Of a DNA stretch of 64,000 bases, positions 49,530 through 60,959 are shown one piece after another. The stretch comes from Schizophyllum amplum (Eukaryota; Basidiomycota; Agaricomycetes; Agaricales; Schizophyllaceae). The stretch's first letter is position 1, and every line of letters begins with the position of its first letter. The position numbers were made by a program, and so were the translations under genes. Where the stretch lies: NCBI GenBank assembly GCA_007026445.1, contig VDMD01000055.1, positions 62,001-126,000 of the forward strand, read 5' to 3'. A model generated the notes under the pieces. That model was not told where the DNA came from and did no database searches. It saw only the letters and a list, made by a program, of their open reading frames with translations.

Positions 49530-50507
49530 TCACGGCACCGACCCCTGCAAAAAGGGATGGTCTCGAATTTTGAACGACGCGATGCGCGTCTGCGGGTCAA
49601 CTGTCAGCATCGCGCTGAGCAGACTCCTCGCGTCCTCGGAGAGATAGCTGTGGATAACGTATGTCCCCCCTGCGAACTATCAGTAAATTTCGCCAATGAA
49701 GTATCCTCGTTAACCTCACGCTCTATCTTGGCCAATGTTTCTTGCAAGTCTGACCCTTCGAACGGCATTGCCCCGCAGAGCATCACGTACAGCACGACGC
49801 CCGCGCTCCATACATCGACCTCGGGGCCGCGGTATGCCGCGCCGCGCACGATCTCCGGTGCCGCATACGTCGGGCTCCCGCAACTGTCCGTCAACGCCTT
49901 CGCCGCGCCGTACTTCGCGCTGAAGCCAAAGTCGACGAGCTTGATTTGCCGGCGCTCGTCCAGCATGATATTTTCCGGCTTGATGTCACGGTGGCAGAGG
50001 GAGCGCGAGTGGATGTACTCGAGCGCGGAGACAAGCTGGGCCATGAGGGCGCGGACCTTGGCTTCAGGGAGGCGCCCGCGCGAAACGAGGTAGCGGAACA
50101 GGTCCCCGCCCTCGACGTACTCTTGTACGATGATCAGGTGCTTGGTGGTGTCAATCGCGCCATAACTGCGTGGGGTCAGAGGCGCGAGGGAGGGGAGGGG
50201 CGAATGATGAACACACACAGACGTGCAATATGTGGGTGCTTGAGGCGGTATGTATGTTCCACCTCTTTCCATATCTTTTCTTGCTGCTGCGGGCCGCGCT
50301 TTCTTATGTACTTCAGCGCAATCTGGTCTCCGGATTCGGTGTGCACGGCCACTAAGCCACAGTGGGTAAGTATTGTCTACAAATCCCGATGCCATTTGAC
50401 AACGCACATTTGAGGTGGGGATCACTCGACGGGCTCGTCAAGTCCTGCAGCACGATGTACTCTGTGTTCAACGCCGAAGCGGGTATCTCCCCAATGTGGC
50501 CGGGCAT
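49530..50507 (-). CDS. Ser/Thr protein kinase (CAMK/AMPK-like) with an aberrant glycine loop
   Basis: Starts MPGHIGEIPASALNTEYIVL. The N-lobe has IALKYIRKR (catalytic Lys) and WKEVEHTYRLKHPHIARLYG. The C-lobe is fully canonical: [70 protein letters not shown], and after an intron RGTYVIHSYLSEDARSLLSA, DPQTRIASFKIRDHPF. The region where the Gly-x-Gly-x-x-Gly loop should lie reads TSPSSDPHLKLAVHTESGDQ and lacks it. The last bases before the stop (gtgccgTGA) contain a GTGAGT, so the gene may continue into 49.4 kb. It is divergent from the SDR at 51161. Substrate unknown. Confidence 0.82.
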
Positions 50508-51160
50508 GGGCGCAGTGGTGCGGTGGTGGGGGCTGTATAGTGGCGAGTGGTTCGTACAATGGTGCGATACACGGTTTCGCGATAAAGACACGGTCTCGCG
50601 GTCTGTACACGGTCTGGCGAAAAAAGTCAAAGACAAAGAAACAAGAAGAACAGCGTCGTCAAGAACACAAGCCAGAAGGGAGTCAGTATATCACACGCAG
50701 GTCATGAAGACCCTCGTGTTGACCATGGCAGCAAAAGAAGTCCCGAAATGGTTAGCCTGCCTTTGTTCGGAGCTGGCGGGCCGCCATACACGCGACCTCG
50801 CACGTGGACCGTCATGAAGCCCTGCGCCGAGGATTTCTCACGGTTGGTTCATTCCCTCGGATCTGTCATGTCGTTCCCTAGTCTCTTCGCTCGCAGTCAA
50901 TCCCGGTCCTACCTATGCAGTATTGGACTAGAGCGAATCTAAGCTGCAAATTTGCTGGACTAGCAGCACTCGCTTTCGGCCTATCTTTGCACCGGGCCTG
51001 TTGGCCACCTGAGCGTATCTGACTTTCAGGACTTTCCTTCTCCTTCTCGGAGTGACATGACCTGATCACGCTCGCCTGAAATACCTTCGGACCATGACGG
51101 CGCTTCTTCCTTTACTCTTGCTCCCACCAACCCACTTACTGGTATCTCTCGGAAGCCGGA
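50508..51160. promoter_or_regulatory. Shared upstream region of the kinase and SDR genes
   Basis: 653 bp between divergent starts. No coding signal. Confidence 0.4.
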
Positions 51161-52889
51161 ATGCCTGGCGATACGCCGCACATGTCCAACGACGCGCCCA
51201 CAGCGCCCTCGCTCAGCTCCAGTGACCTCTTCGATGTGAATGGCCTCGTCGTCGTGATCACCGGTGGTGGTACAGGTACGTCTACCTTTTAAATTTCATG
51301 TATTTTGCCTGGCTTCTATGTTCTCTCGCTAACGGTAATCATTGGTACAGGAATAGGTCTCATGATGGCGAAGGCGCTCGAAAACAACGGCGCCACCGTA
51401 TACATCATAGGCCGGCGACTTAAAGTCCTCGAGGAAGCGGCCGCCAAGAACAATGTATGAGCCAGCTGCTTCCTCAGCAAATTATCTTACAATCTCACCC
51501 TACGCGTGTTATAGAGATACAACAAAATCATCCCGCTGGAGGGCGACATCACCGACCGGGAATCCCTGCAACGGCTCGCCACTCTCGTCGAAGAACGCTC
51601 CGGTCAGGTCGACTTACTAATCAACAATGCCGGTAAGTTATGTCTTCTCCTTCGTAACATTTTTTTCCACAGCGCTTACATGCACCCATTTCGCGCCAAT
51701 AGCCATCGCGCGTAATTTCTTCCACCACCCCCTGCCTTCGCCAGACCCAACCGCGCCCCAGGCCTCCCTTGCCGCCTTTCAATCCGCACTCTGGGACACC
51801 GGCACCCCCGACGACTTCGCCGCCTCCTTCGCCACCAACACGACGGCCGTCTACTATACGACGGTCGCCTTCCTACACCTGCTATACGCGGCGGGGAACC
51901 ATACTGGTCTCGCATGCAACGGCTCTACTCCTGCAGAGAACGGCGCTGGTCCAACAGCTAACCCAACCCCTCTATCCGGACCCCGCCCCCGCCCCGCCCA
52001 GGTCATCTCCGTCGCCTCCTCCGGCGCCTTCCGCATCGACGCAGGCGTGCTCTCGCCGTCGTACACGCTGAGCAAGGCCGCGTGCGCGCACCTGGGGCGC
52101 GTCCTGGCGAACCTGCTCGCGCCGTGGGGGATCAGGAGCAACGTGTTGGCGCCTGGGGTGTGGCCGACAGGTGCGTGGGGTTTGTTTGTTGAAGCGCATA
52201 TGTTTTTCTGTCTGTCCCTGTGTGTTATATCTCTTTGTGTTGCGTTCCTATACCTGGGTCGTTTTGCTCTCATTCCCAACAGGTCTTGTCTTCATATTGC
52301 GGGTGGCGTTGTCTTCATATCAATCTTCCGTGTATTCATGCGCGGTGGGATTCGGTCTGCGTATGCACGCTGCCTTGTTCTCATAATGGACGGCCTTGGC
52401 TTCAGACAGAACCTTGGCTGCATCATACACGGGCGACGTGAGAATAGGACGACGCGAGATTAATGATTCAAACCCCATCAGATATGACCACGAATCCCGA
52501 GCCGGGCGTCCAGCTCTCGCCCGACGTCCTAGCGCAGGCGGTCCCGCTACGGAGGGTAGGGACGGAGGAGGTGAGTTCTCTTCGTGCTTCATCGCCTTTT
52601 ACTTGATCTGTTTGTTTGTTTCGATGGAGCTGTGCTCCGTTGCGTACCGTTGCGGTCTACTATCGTGCTCTATCCGTCTCCTTCGCTTTCTCCTCGTACT
52701 CCATTATGCCGCCCTCGTACTTTGTTATGCTTTTTCCTGCATTGTTTCGCCCGAAGGCTGATCCACTCTCAGGATATGGCAGGCACGATCCTTTTTCTCG
52801 CCAGCAGAGCGGCTGCCTACGTCAACGGCGCGGTGTGGCTCGTCGACGGTGGGCGGGTTGGATCGCTGCCCAGTAATTATTGTCCGTAA
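51161..52889 (+). CDS. Short-chain dehydrogenase/reductase with an extended variable region
   Basis: The first exons give LFDVNGLVVVITGGGTG-IGL (cofactor loop split by an intron), VYIIGRRLKVLEEAA, PLEGDITDRESLQRL and VDLLINNAG. A long fourth exon (IARNFFHHPLP...) carries NTTAVYYTTVAFLHLLYAAG, ISVASSGAFRI and SYTLSKAACAHLG (Tyr-x3-Lys), then LAPWGIRSNVLAPGVWPT. The last exons give LRRVGTEE-DMAGTILFLAS and GAVWLVDGGRVG. The intron after VWPT is about 310 bp and the next about 190 bp, far above the 50-60 bp norm here. About 45 residues between the NNAG motif and the substrate-binding part are Pro/Ala rich. All junctions keep frame. Substrate unknown. Confidence 0.85.
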
Positions 52890-53863
52890 GTAGGAACGAG
52901 GACTGGCGACATCATAACATGAGATTGCCGACATTCCTGCATGCGCCAACTGCGACTTCACATGCCATGTCCTGCTCCGTTCGGTTGTTCTCCCTCCGCT
53001 GGTCATGTCTTCCCCCGTCCGCTATCCATGTTCTCCGTCCGCCGGCCGTGTCGACTCATCCCTCCGCTCCATGTGTCTTTCTCCGTTCATCGATACAGCG
53101 TTTTTGCCTCTGGGCCAAGGCCCGAGGCTACACGTTGTACGAATGGCGGTGCAGCAACTTGCCTGCCCGTCTTAATTCTGCAGTTCGACTGATACCTGAC
53201 TGATACCTTGAGGCTTGCTGATACCGCTCATTGATGATTGATGCAAAGGGGGTGTACTAAGGAAGCCACTGCTCGAGATGGGAGTTTGAGGGATTCCCTT
53301 GCCTCTCTTCAATCGCTCCCATTGTTGAAGTCCGGGGAACGACGAGCAATGCATCGACGCTCGGAGACCGTGTACCTGCAAGAACTATAACTTGCCAACC
53401 GGTCTGGTTCCAACTTCCGTGTTCCGTGCCGACGTCGGTATCAAGAGGCACAGCCACCGTGTTCGAAAGTTTGAAAGTTCATTGGCTTGTGAGGTGAGTC
53501 TCGAACATCAAAGGGCTGCCAAGGCTACCCAATCTGCCCGGAGCTCTCAAGGAACTTTCATCCGTCGGTATAGAGCGGGCCATATGGATGCAGCATGTTT
53601 CCATCGATTAGGTATGCATTTTTGGTACACGAGTGCCCGTCAGGAGCGGTCAGGGCAGCAACCGAGTTAGATTATAGATAGGCGCGCCTTTTGCTTCCTA
53701 CGTTCACGTTCCAAGTGTTCCCGCGTCCGTCCTTAAAGAGAGCTCGCTCCTGGGAGCACCTCTAGCCACTCTCTTGCTACCAACCCCCCCTTCCACTCAT
53801 TTACGAACGCCGGACGTCGCCGACTCCCACGACCTGCACGACTGGCACGCGCGGTTGATCAAT
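52890..53863. other. Intergenic before the CE1-like esterase
   Basis: 974 bp, short frames only. In-frame codons extend upstream of 53864 without an ATG. Confidence 0.4.
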
Positions 53864-55004
53864 ATGACAAATCCCACTGTTCGCGTCACCGCGCTCCTCC
53901 TCCAAGTTACCCTCATCATCATGCTCTGCTGCCTGCCTACCAAGACCTCCGCGCGCCCCGTCGCTGCCCACCGCCGCGCCGCCGCCGCCGCTTCCAAGCG
54001 CGCACAGTGCGGTGCCGACCTCCCCGACTGGGGCTTCGGCCCGCACCACAGGGCCATCCGCACGCTCACCGTGCAGGGCGCGCAGCGCGAGTACCGCGTG
54101 CACCTCCCCGAGGACTACCCCGCGGAGGGCGGGCACCCTGTCGTGCTCTCCTTCCACGGGAACGGCGGCACGTCCAAGCACCAGGAGACCGCGACGCAGC
54201 TGTCCGAGTCGGACCTTCGCGTCGCGGGGCGCGGCATCATTGCCGTGTACCCGCAGGCCTCGCTTGGCGCAGGTCGCAAAGGTGACGGCTCGGACGCCAA
54301 GGCCAGCTGGCAGGGCGCGCCCTACGCGGCGGCGGACCCGCACGACGTGAGTGTTGTTCGCGCCACTCGCAATGCCTCGGCTGACCGGCCCGCAGATCGA
54401 GTTCACGATGAAGATTTTGGACGACCTCCAGGACAACCTCTGCGTCGACACCACGCGCATCTACGCCTCGGGCAAGTCGAACGGGGGCGGTTTCGTGCGT
54501 TGCCTTTTTCTACGCAACCGAACATGTCACTGAATAACTCGCTTCCAGGCTAACCTCCTCGCCTGCACCCCCGAGGCCACCGATCGCATCGCCGCTTTCG
54601 CACTCGCATCCCCTGCGCTCTACTCCGGCACTCGCGTCGAATGCAACCCCTCTCGCCAGGTTCCCATCCTCATCGCGCACGGCACCACTGACGGTACCAT
54701 ACCGTACTTCGGGCAGAAGTTCGGCACCAAGTACGAGACCCCCGATATCGACGACTTCGCGGGCCAGTGGGCCACTCGGAACGGGCTCGATGACGCCAAA
54801 CTAGCCATCACCAATCCGTTTGACCGCACCGAGCTCTGGACATGGGGCGAGGACGGGGCGAAGAACCGCGTCGAGCGGTTGAAGGTCGATGGCATGGATC
54901 ACGTGTGGCCGACGCTGGCGGGGTTGGACCAGAAGGGCAAAGTCGCGCCGTTCGATCTCACGCGGACGACTATGCTGCCATTCTTCGAGAAGTACACCTT
55001 GTGA
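53864..55004 (+). CDS. Secreted CE1-like esterase (feruloyl/acetylxylan esterase or PHB-depolymerase type)
   Basis: Three exons. A signal peptide (VTALLLQVTLIIMLCCLPT) is followed by REYRVHLPEDYPAEGGHPVV, LSFHGNGGTSKHQETATQLS (oxyanion HGNGG), IIAVYPQASLGAG, FTMKILDDLQDNLCVDTTRI and YASGKSNGGGF, the G-x-S-x-G-G nucleophile elbow. Later AHGTTDGTIPYFGQ supplies the Asp region and VDGMDHVWPTLAG the catalytic His. This order fits the CE1/LpqC esterase group acting on plant polysaccharide side chains or polyesters. No cellulose-binding module is present. The ATG 53864 was chosen because it starts the signal peptide. Confidence 0.87.
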
Positions 55005-55344
55005 TCAAGGATGCATCTTATGGGCGAGGACTTGGGAGTACTCGTGGAGGAGTACACTACTTGGGAGGTACACTGTGGTATCTCGAGCTACACTTCGTAA
55101 TCGAGGTGTTCTTTTCCTGGTGTGGGCATTTGACATGGGCCACACCAGTGTGTTATTTACTTACCTTGGGAGCCTTGTGTCGGGCAGGCTTTGTGTTTAT
55201 ACAAGGGTGACTCCTTCCCTTCGTATTTATTGGTTTATGTATATACCGACGCAGGACGTAGTACCGTACTGGATACACAACAAGCTGAGCTTGACGCTCA
55301 TTGACCTTGTAATTGGCAGCTCGATGCTCACTGGCTGAACCAAG

Positions 55345-55440
55345 CTCACTGACCCTAGGCCCATTGACCTAGGATCTCCTTCATCGACCCAGGATCTTCT
55401 TCATTGACCCTGGAGCGCTTTCATCTGAGCCTGGAAGAGC
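55345..55440. repeat. Degenerate tandem repeat with about 20-bp period
   Basis: Units such as cattgacctaggatctcctt, catcgacccaggatcttctt and cattgaccctggagcgcttt repeat and run into the last exon of the minus-strand secreted-protein gene. They resemble the AGGATCTC-bearing repeat at 34225-34480. Confidence 0.55.
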
Positions 55441-57393
55441 AAGTCAGATCATATTAGAGATCGGAGCTGACCGAAGACTCACCAAGAGCGTAGTAGAGGC
55501 GGCGGGGCAGCCTTTTCCGGGTCCTGTAATGCAGTAAGTAAGTGTTGCCCGATGCAACAAGGTGCAAGCAGCCCAAGCGCCGGACGGTCTCATCCCAAAC
55601 GAACCAGCAGACCATGATTTGTAGTTCGATCCCCCAAGCATCGGACAAATCCCAAGCATCGCACAACCCCCAAAATAAAGAATCTCATCTCAACGTACCT
55701 TCCAAATTTTGCAGCGTCACCAACGACGCCTGAATCCGCCCAACCTGGTCCTCCGGCGTGTCTCCGGTAGGGAAGGTGACAGCTACGTCAGGGTTGTTCA
55801 CCGCGACGCCCGCGGCGACGTTGGCGGTCAAAGACTGGGGGGGTGAATGTCAGCGAACTACCCATCAACAGCAAATTGTTTATCAACAGCAGATTGTTCA
55901 TCAACAACGAGTCACTCATCAACAGCGAGTTGCTCATCAACAGCAAGTTGTTCGCCAACAGCAAATCGTTCGTCAACAACGAGTCACTTGTCACCAGCGC
56001 CGCCCGCTGAGCACCACGCGCGACTTGCTCAAAACCCACCTGAATGAACGTGTCCTGATCAGGCGGGCACTGGCACGGAATCTTGATTGGCTGCCCGTTC
56101 GCGCCCGCCACGCCGTCGCAGTCGCCGGTCCCCGTCGGGTTCAGCCCGGCCTGGAGCCCGAGGTCGGGCACGAGGGCGGGGTCGACGGTGGTGGAAGTCG
56201 ATGAACCGGCAGCGGTTGATGAAGAAGCAGAGGCCGGGGAAGTCGCCGCTGCAGCTGAAGTCTCCGCTGCAGAAGTCGCCGCGGAAGAACCAGAGGCTGC
56301 CACCGCAACAGCACCATCATCCGTGCTTCCTCCCGCCGCCAGCGCCTTCTGCTGCGCCAGGAGTGTCGTGCTGGCCGCCGGACAACCTTTCCCTGGGCCC
56401 TCGAGGTTCTGCAATGTTACCAAGGACGCCTGAATGCGGGCGATCTGCGACTCGGTGGAGTTGTCCTCGGGGAAGGTGACAGCGACGGAAGGGTTGTTGA
56501 CGACCTTGCCGGCGGCGACATTGGCCTCGAGGGACTGGCGGGAGGAGCGTCAGACGGGGGTTTGAAGAGTGGGGGTGGTACAGGGGAACAAAGTACTCGT
56601 AAACGATCGCGTACCTGGATGAAGCTATCCCTATCGGGCGGGCACTGGCACGGGATTTTGACCGGCGTGCCATCCGCGCCCGTGATCCCATCGCAGTCCC
56701 CTGTCCCCGTCGGGTTGAGCCCGGCTTCGAGTCCGAACTCGGGAACGAGAGCGGGGTCAACGGTGGTGGAGGTTGATGAGCCGGACGCGGTGGAAGTCGC
56801 CGCAGAGGTTGCCGCTGCAGAAGTCGCCGCTGCAGAAGTGGCTGCGGAAGAACCAGGGGCTACCGCCGCAACAGCACCAGTATCCGCGCTCCCTCCCGCC
56901 CCCAGCGCCTTCTGCTGCGCCAGGAGTGTCGTGCTGGCCGCCGGACAACCTTTCCCTGGGCCCTCGAGGTTCTGCAATGTTACCAGGGAAGCCTGGATAC
57001 GGGCGATCTGCGACTCGGTGGAGTTGTCCTCGGGGAAGGTGACAGCGACGGAAGGGTTGTTGACGACCTTGCCGGCGGCGACGTTCGCGTCGAGGGACTG
57101 GGGGAGGAGCGTCAGAGGGAGGTTAGAGAGGTGGGAGAGGGTGGCATGAAACGCAGTATCGCTACAAGTAAACGCACCTGGATGAAGCTATCCCTGTCGG
57201 GCGGGCACTGGCACGGGATCTTGACCGGCGTACCATCCGCACCCGCAATTCCATCGCAATCTCCTGTTCCGGTCGGGTTCACGTTCGCCTTCACGCCAAA
57301 GTCGGGGACGAGCGCGGGGTCCACGGCGCGTCGGACCGGGCGAGCAGTCGCTGAGAGGACGGCCGCGAAGAGCGTGAGGGTAAGTAGCTGCAT
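55401..57393 (-). CDS. Secreted protein of three tandem units (function unknown)
   Basis: Exons are 57393-57178, 57097-56615, 56534-56040, 55834-55699, 55523-55493 and 55430-55401; all joins keep frame. After a signal peptide (MQLLTLTLFAAVLSATA) a unit is repeated three times: DPALVPxFG, NPTGTGDCDG, IPCQCPPDRDSFIQ, then SLxANVAAGKVVNNPSVAVT, ESQIARIQASLVTLQNLEGP and GKGCPAASTTLLAQQKAL. Each unit is split by an intron right after FIQ. Ala/Ser/Thr-rich linkers (ATSAAATSAAATSAATST) join the units. From memory, single-unit secreted proteins of this kind are common in basidiomycetes and have no known role; the triplication is the unusual part. Four conserved Cys per unit suggest disulfides. Confidence 0.85.
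55863..55988. repeat. 18-bp minisatellite, seven units, inside an intron
   Basis: Seven consecutive units of catcaacagcaaattgtt with few substitutions, lying in the intron between exons 3 and 4 of the three-unit secreted protein. On the minus strand it stays open in the exon frame (LLMNNLLLMSD-like repeats). Confidence 0.85.
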
Positions 57394-58145
57394 TCTGGAG
57401 TATGTATGCAAAGGTTGTCTGAGTCTTCGGTATGTCGTTTTCGCTACGTCGTCTTGAATAGTCGAATGGATAGGCCTGCCTGCGAAGCGCACAAAAGAAA
57501 GACTGAGGGATGCGGGTGCGCGACGTGAAAAGAACGAGAGTGACAGGCCTGCCTGTAAGAAACGAAAGGTGGGGAAGAGCGAAGGGTCAGAGGCCTTGGC
57601 CTGAAGAAACGGGAACGAAGGAAGGGAAGGAAGCGATCAGCAGATCTCTCGGAGCGTCTTATATACCCCGTCTCATATTGGTGGTGGCCTTGACAACAGC
57701 GTCGGGACCAGATGTTCGGGTTCATTCAATTGCTTTCGAAGCGTACACGGTCTCCGAGACGAGCGATAAAGGGAATGCCTATTCGATTCATAGGCAGGTA
57801 GGTGGTAGGTGGTAGCAGGGTGGTAAATAATTATTTTAGTGGTGGTCATTGGTCAAGTGCAAGTTCACAGGGAACCTCACTCGGGCCTTGCATCCGCGCG
57901 CCCGACATTCCGCAGATGCCCCAAAAGATCTCCGAGTCAGCGAGCATTCTCCAGTATACTTACCAGGTTCTATGATCCACATTACAAGCGATATACAGCC
58001 AAATAACATAGCCATAACAGATAGAGTGGTCGTCAAATAGTCGTCAAGGATAGCTCTTGGTGTGTCAATCGAGGGAGTGTTCTTCGGATTCCTCGCATAT
58101 CTTCTTTCCTTTCGCTCGACGTTGTGCTGCGAGTGGCAGTCAGAC
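57394..58145. promoter_or_regulatory. Upstream region of the secreted-protein gene
   Basis: 752 bp. A TATA-like ttatatacccc occurs near 57660. No gene. Confidence 0.35.
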
Positions 58146-58915
58146 TTACTCGGAGTCCGCCTCCTCGTCCTCATCCTTGTCACCCTCCTCTTCGTCCTTG
58201 CCATTCTCCTCCTCAGCGGCCTTATCGTCCTTGCCAGCGCCCTTGCTGCCAAGCACAGTCGCATTGATTCTATGGCACAGTCAGCACCATTTCCTCCTTC
58301 AAAGACCAAAAAAGTGATACGCACGTCAACTGCACCTGCACCTTCTCTTCTTCCCGCTCTCCGAGTTCATCAGCTCGACCTGGATCCGCTTGCTGCCCTT
58401 CCAGCCGTAGCTCCCTGTCGTGAAGACCGAAGGCACGAGCGTGAGGGAGCCGAGGGAGCCTGGATCGGCGTGCGAGGCGGAGACGACGTCCTTTTCGTCC
58501 TTGTCGCCGGCCTTCGAGGACGGCTTCTCAGCCATGGCGGGGGGCGTGTGGGTGACGTTGATGTGGAGGGGCATAGCGGAGGCCTTGAAGTCGCTGGTCT
58601 TGGGGACCTGGTGTAGCGAGTCAGTATCAGGGCACGTCGGTATGGGATGAAGACGGGACGCGGGATGGTGGCGAGTGGCACGGGGGACAGGGGACGTGCA
58701 TGGGACACCATGTCGGTATGCACTCACCTTCTTGTTAGCATTGCCGCCCTTCTTGGGGACCGCCTTCTTCGCACTCGCTGGCGAGTCCTTCTCACTCATC
58801 TTCGCCGCCTTCGAGGCGCGAGTAGCAGGGGCTTCAGCAGCACGCTTGGTTCCTATATGGTGGCATGTTCAGCGGCGGCATCCATAGCATCCCCCGCGGG
58901 CCACTCACCGGCCAT
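58146..58915 (-). CDS. Small basic/acidic protein, probably nuclear, function unknown
   Basis: A tiny first exon (ATGGCCG at 58915) joins GTKRAAEAPATRASKAAKMS and KKAVPKKGGNANKK (a lysine-rich, NLS-like stretch). Then PKTSDFKASAMPLHINVTHT, SLGSLTLVPSVFTTGSYGWK and GSKRIQVELMNSESGKK follow; the last exon gives INATVLGSKG and a strongly acidic end (EEENGKDEEEGDKDEDEEAD). The central VPSVFTTGSYGWKGSKR block looks like a folded beta-rich core. One C is missing on the plus strand at 58347, so KK-EKVQVQLT is shifted. The layout (basic start, small core, acidic tail) recalls chromatin-associated proteins, but I do not recognise the family. Confidence 0.65.
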
Positions 58916-59548
58916 CGTTACTGAGGTGTGTAAGGAGTTTGCAGAGTGTTCGAGAGGGGGATCAGAAGGCTGGAGTCAAGCGCAGAGCTTATGGGGGATA
59001 GACTGAGGGGGACAGAGAGCAAGAGCAGATGGTGGTCAAGAGCAAAAAGTCAGTCGCGGCTTTCGCCACTTGGACCTTGGGTTTGTTGTCAAGGACTTGA
59101 CCCTCGTGGTGGGGCGTAACCTAGAACATGACGTCACGCGTCGAGACGCGCGACGCGTTCGTTCAAGTCACGTTCAAAATCCAGCAGTTCATCTGATTCT
59201 TACAGGCGCAGATATCACAGACAGCGCAGTGGGCCATATTCTGCATACCCACTTGCCGCATCCCATGCTATATAGGACACCGTCACAGCACCTCGATCTT
59301 ATTTCCGTAAGTACACGGATTCAAAAGATAGATGATGGTGGCCGGCCATAGCGAGAAAGCTTGATGAGGGATGGATGAAGTACACCAAGGTATAGTGGTA
59401 CAGGTGGTGAAGTAGGAGGCGAAGGAAAGCACGCCAGTTACGTAGGTCGAATAGCCTGATATGATCAGCAACGCGGTCGCCCGTGTGCATGCGTGTATAC
59501 GGTGAACCAGCAGAGCGGCGGGGAGCCAGCACGACAGCGACCGCGAGT
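58916..59548. other. Intergenic
   Basis: 633 bp upstream of the acidic-protein gene and downstream of the Aurora kinase. No gene. Confidence 0.4.
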
Positions 59549-60959
59549 TCACATGCCCAGCTGACTCGGCCTGATCTGGCCCTTCGGGCGGTACTTGACT
59601 ATCCATGGGTGCTTCATGACCTCCGATAGTGGCAATCGGTCCTGTGGCTCGTGCTTGAGCAGCTAGTAAACGGTGTAAGCTTCATTGCACCGAGTGTAGC
59701 CATGGAGCATACATACCCTGGCAACGAGATCTCGAGCGTCGGACGACATGTTATTGGGAATCTCAGGTCGACGCTAGCGATGCGACGGTACGTATCTGTG
59801 AACGATGATAAGTCAACAGCAGACACCACAGCCCTTCCACTCACTGTTAACGCTGTCTCTATCCTCAAACGGCGGGTTGCCAATTAGGAACTCGTACGTC
59901 AAAACACCCAGCGCCCAGTGGTCAACCCGCTCGTTGTGCTCCTTCTGCTCGACCATCTCCGGCGGCAGGTAGTCCAGCGTGCCGCACATTGTCTTCCGCC
60001 GATTGCCTGGAGCATGCACACTCCAGCCAAAGTCCGCGACCTTCAGCTCGCCATTGATCCCCAGCAACAGGTTCTCCGGCTTGATATCACGGTGGATAAC
60101 GTGCTTGGAGTGCAGATACGACAGCGCGTCCGCCATCTGGTCGATATACCGCGCGGAGCGCTTCTCCGAGAAACTCCCGTGTTTTGAAAGCTGCTTGTAC
60201 AACTCGCCCTTCCCCGCGAACTCGAGCATCAGGAATATCCGCTTCTCGTCGTGGAAGTAGCCGTACAGGCGCAGCACGTTCGGGTGTCGCAGGTTCTGCT
60301 GGATCTCGATCTCGCGCCGGATCTGCTTCTCGACGCGCGACTGCACGATCTCGGACTTGTACAGCGTCTTCAAGGCGAGGATGTACTTGGGCTCTGACTT
60401 CGTGCGCACCATGTACACGCGGCCGAACTTGCCCTTGCCGAGAGGGCGCCCGATGTCGAAGCTGTGGAGGTTCCACTCGCGAGTTGGATATCGCCTGATG
60501 CCGCGTGTCAGCATGCAGCCCGGGAGCCAGAGGGTGGGACACGCACCTTGCAACGCTGGAGTCGAGCGCAAGCTCGCTGGCTGCATCGCCGTAGACCTTC
60601 TCTCCACGCTCTTCGTTCTCCTTCTCTAGGCCCCCGTCGTATCGCCCAATGTCGATCGGCTGGTGCGTGGGGACGGGCGACGCCTTCTTCGGCGCTTCGT
60701 TCGAGGTGTGGGCTTGCGCTTGGTTCGTTTGGTTTCGCAAGGATGATGAGGATGGCGCAAGCTTAGAGGATGGCGGATGGTTGGGGTTCACAGGTGCCGC
60801 AAATTTCGTCAGAAGTTTTGTGACCTTTTCTTGTGAGGGCTGTTTGGAGTGTCCCGGCCGCACGGGGTTGGACGAGGAGGATGCTGTGGTGGCGGCAGGC
60901 TTCTTGGCCGAAATCTCCAGCGCCGCTATCTGGCGAGTCACCGCTCCAATTGTCGCCAT
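59549..60959 (-). CDS. ipl1: Aurora-type mitotic Ser/Thr kinase
   Basis: The N-terminal 130 residues are Ser/Pro rich and low complexity. The kinase domain starts [20 protein letters not shown] with an intact glycine loop, then [81 protein letters not shown] (the Aurora activation loop RRKTMCGT), [20 protein letters not shown] and [11 protein letters not shown]. The last exons give [42 protein letters not shown] and end at 59549. The kinase drives chromosome biorientation and cytokinesis as part of the chromosomal passenger complex. One base is missing at the GGG run 59756-59758 (RFP then NNMSS), which would be lethal if real, so it is most likely an assembly error. Confidence 0.92.

Noticed and set aside
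55863..55988. Seven-unit repeat considered as a CRISPR array
   Set aside because: Units are contiguous 18-mers with no spacers, and the genome is eukaryotic.
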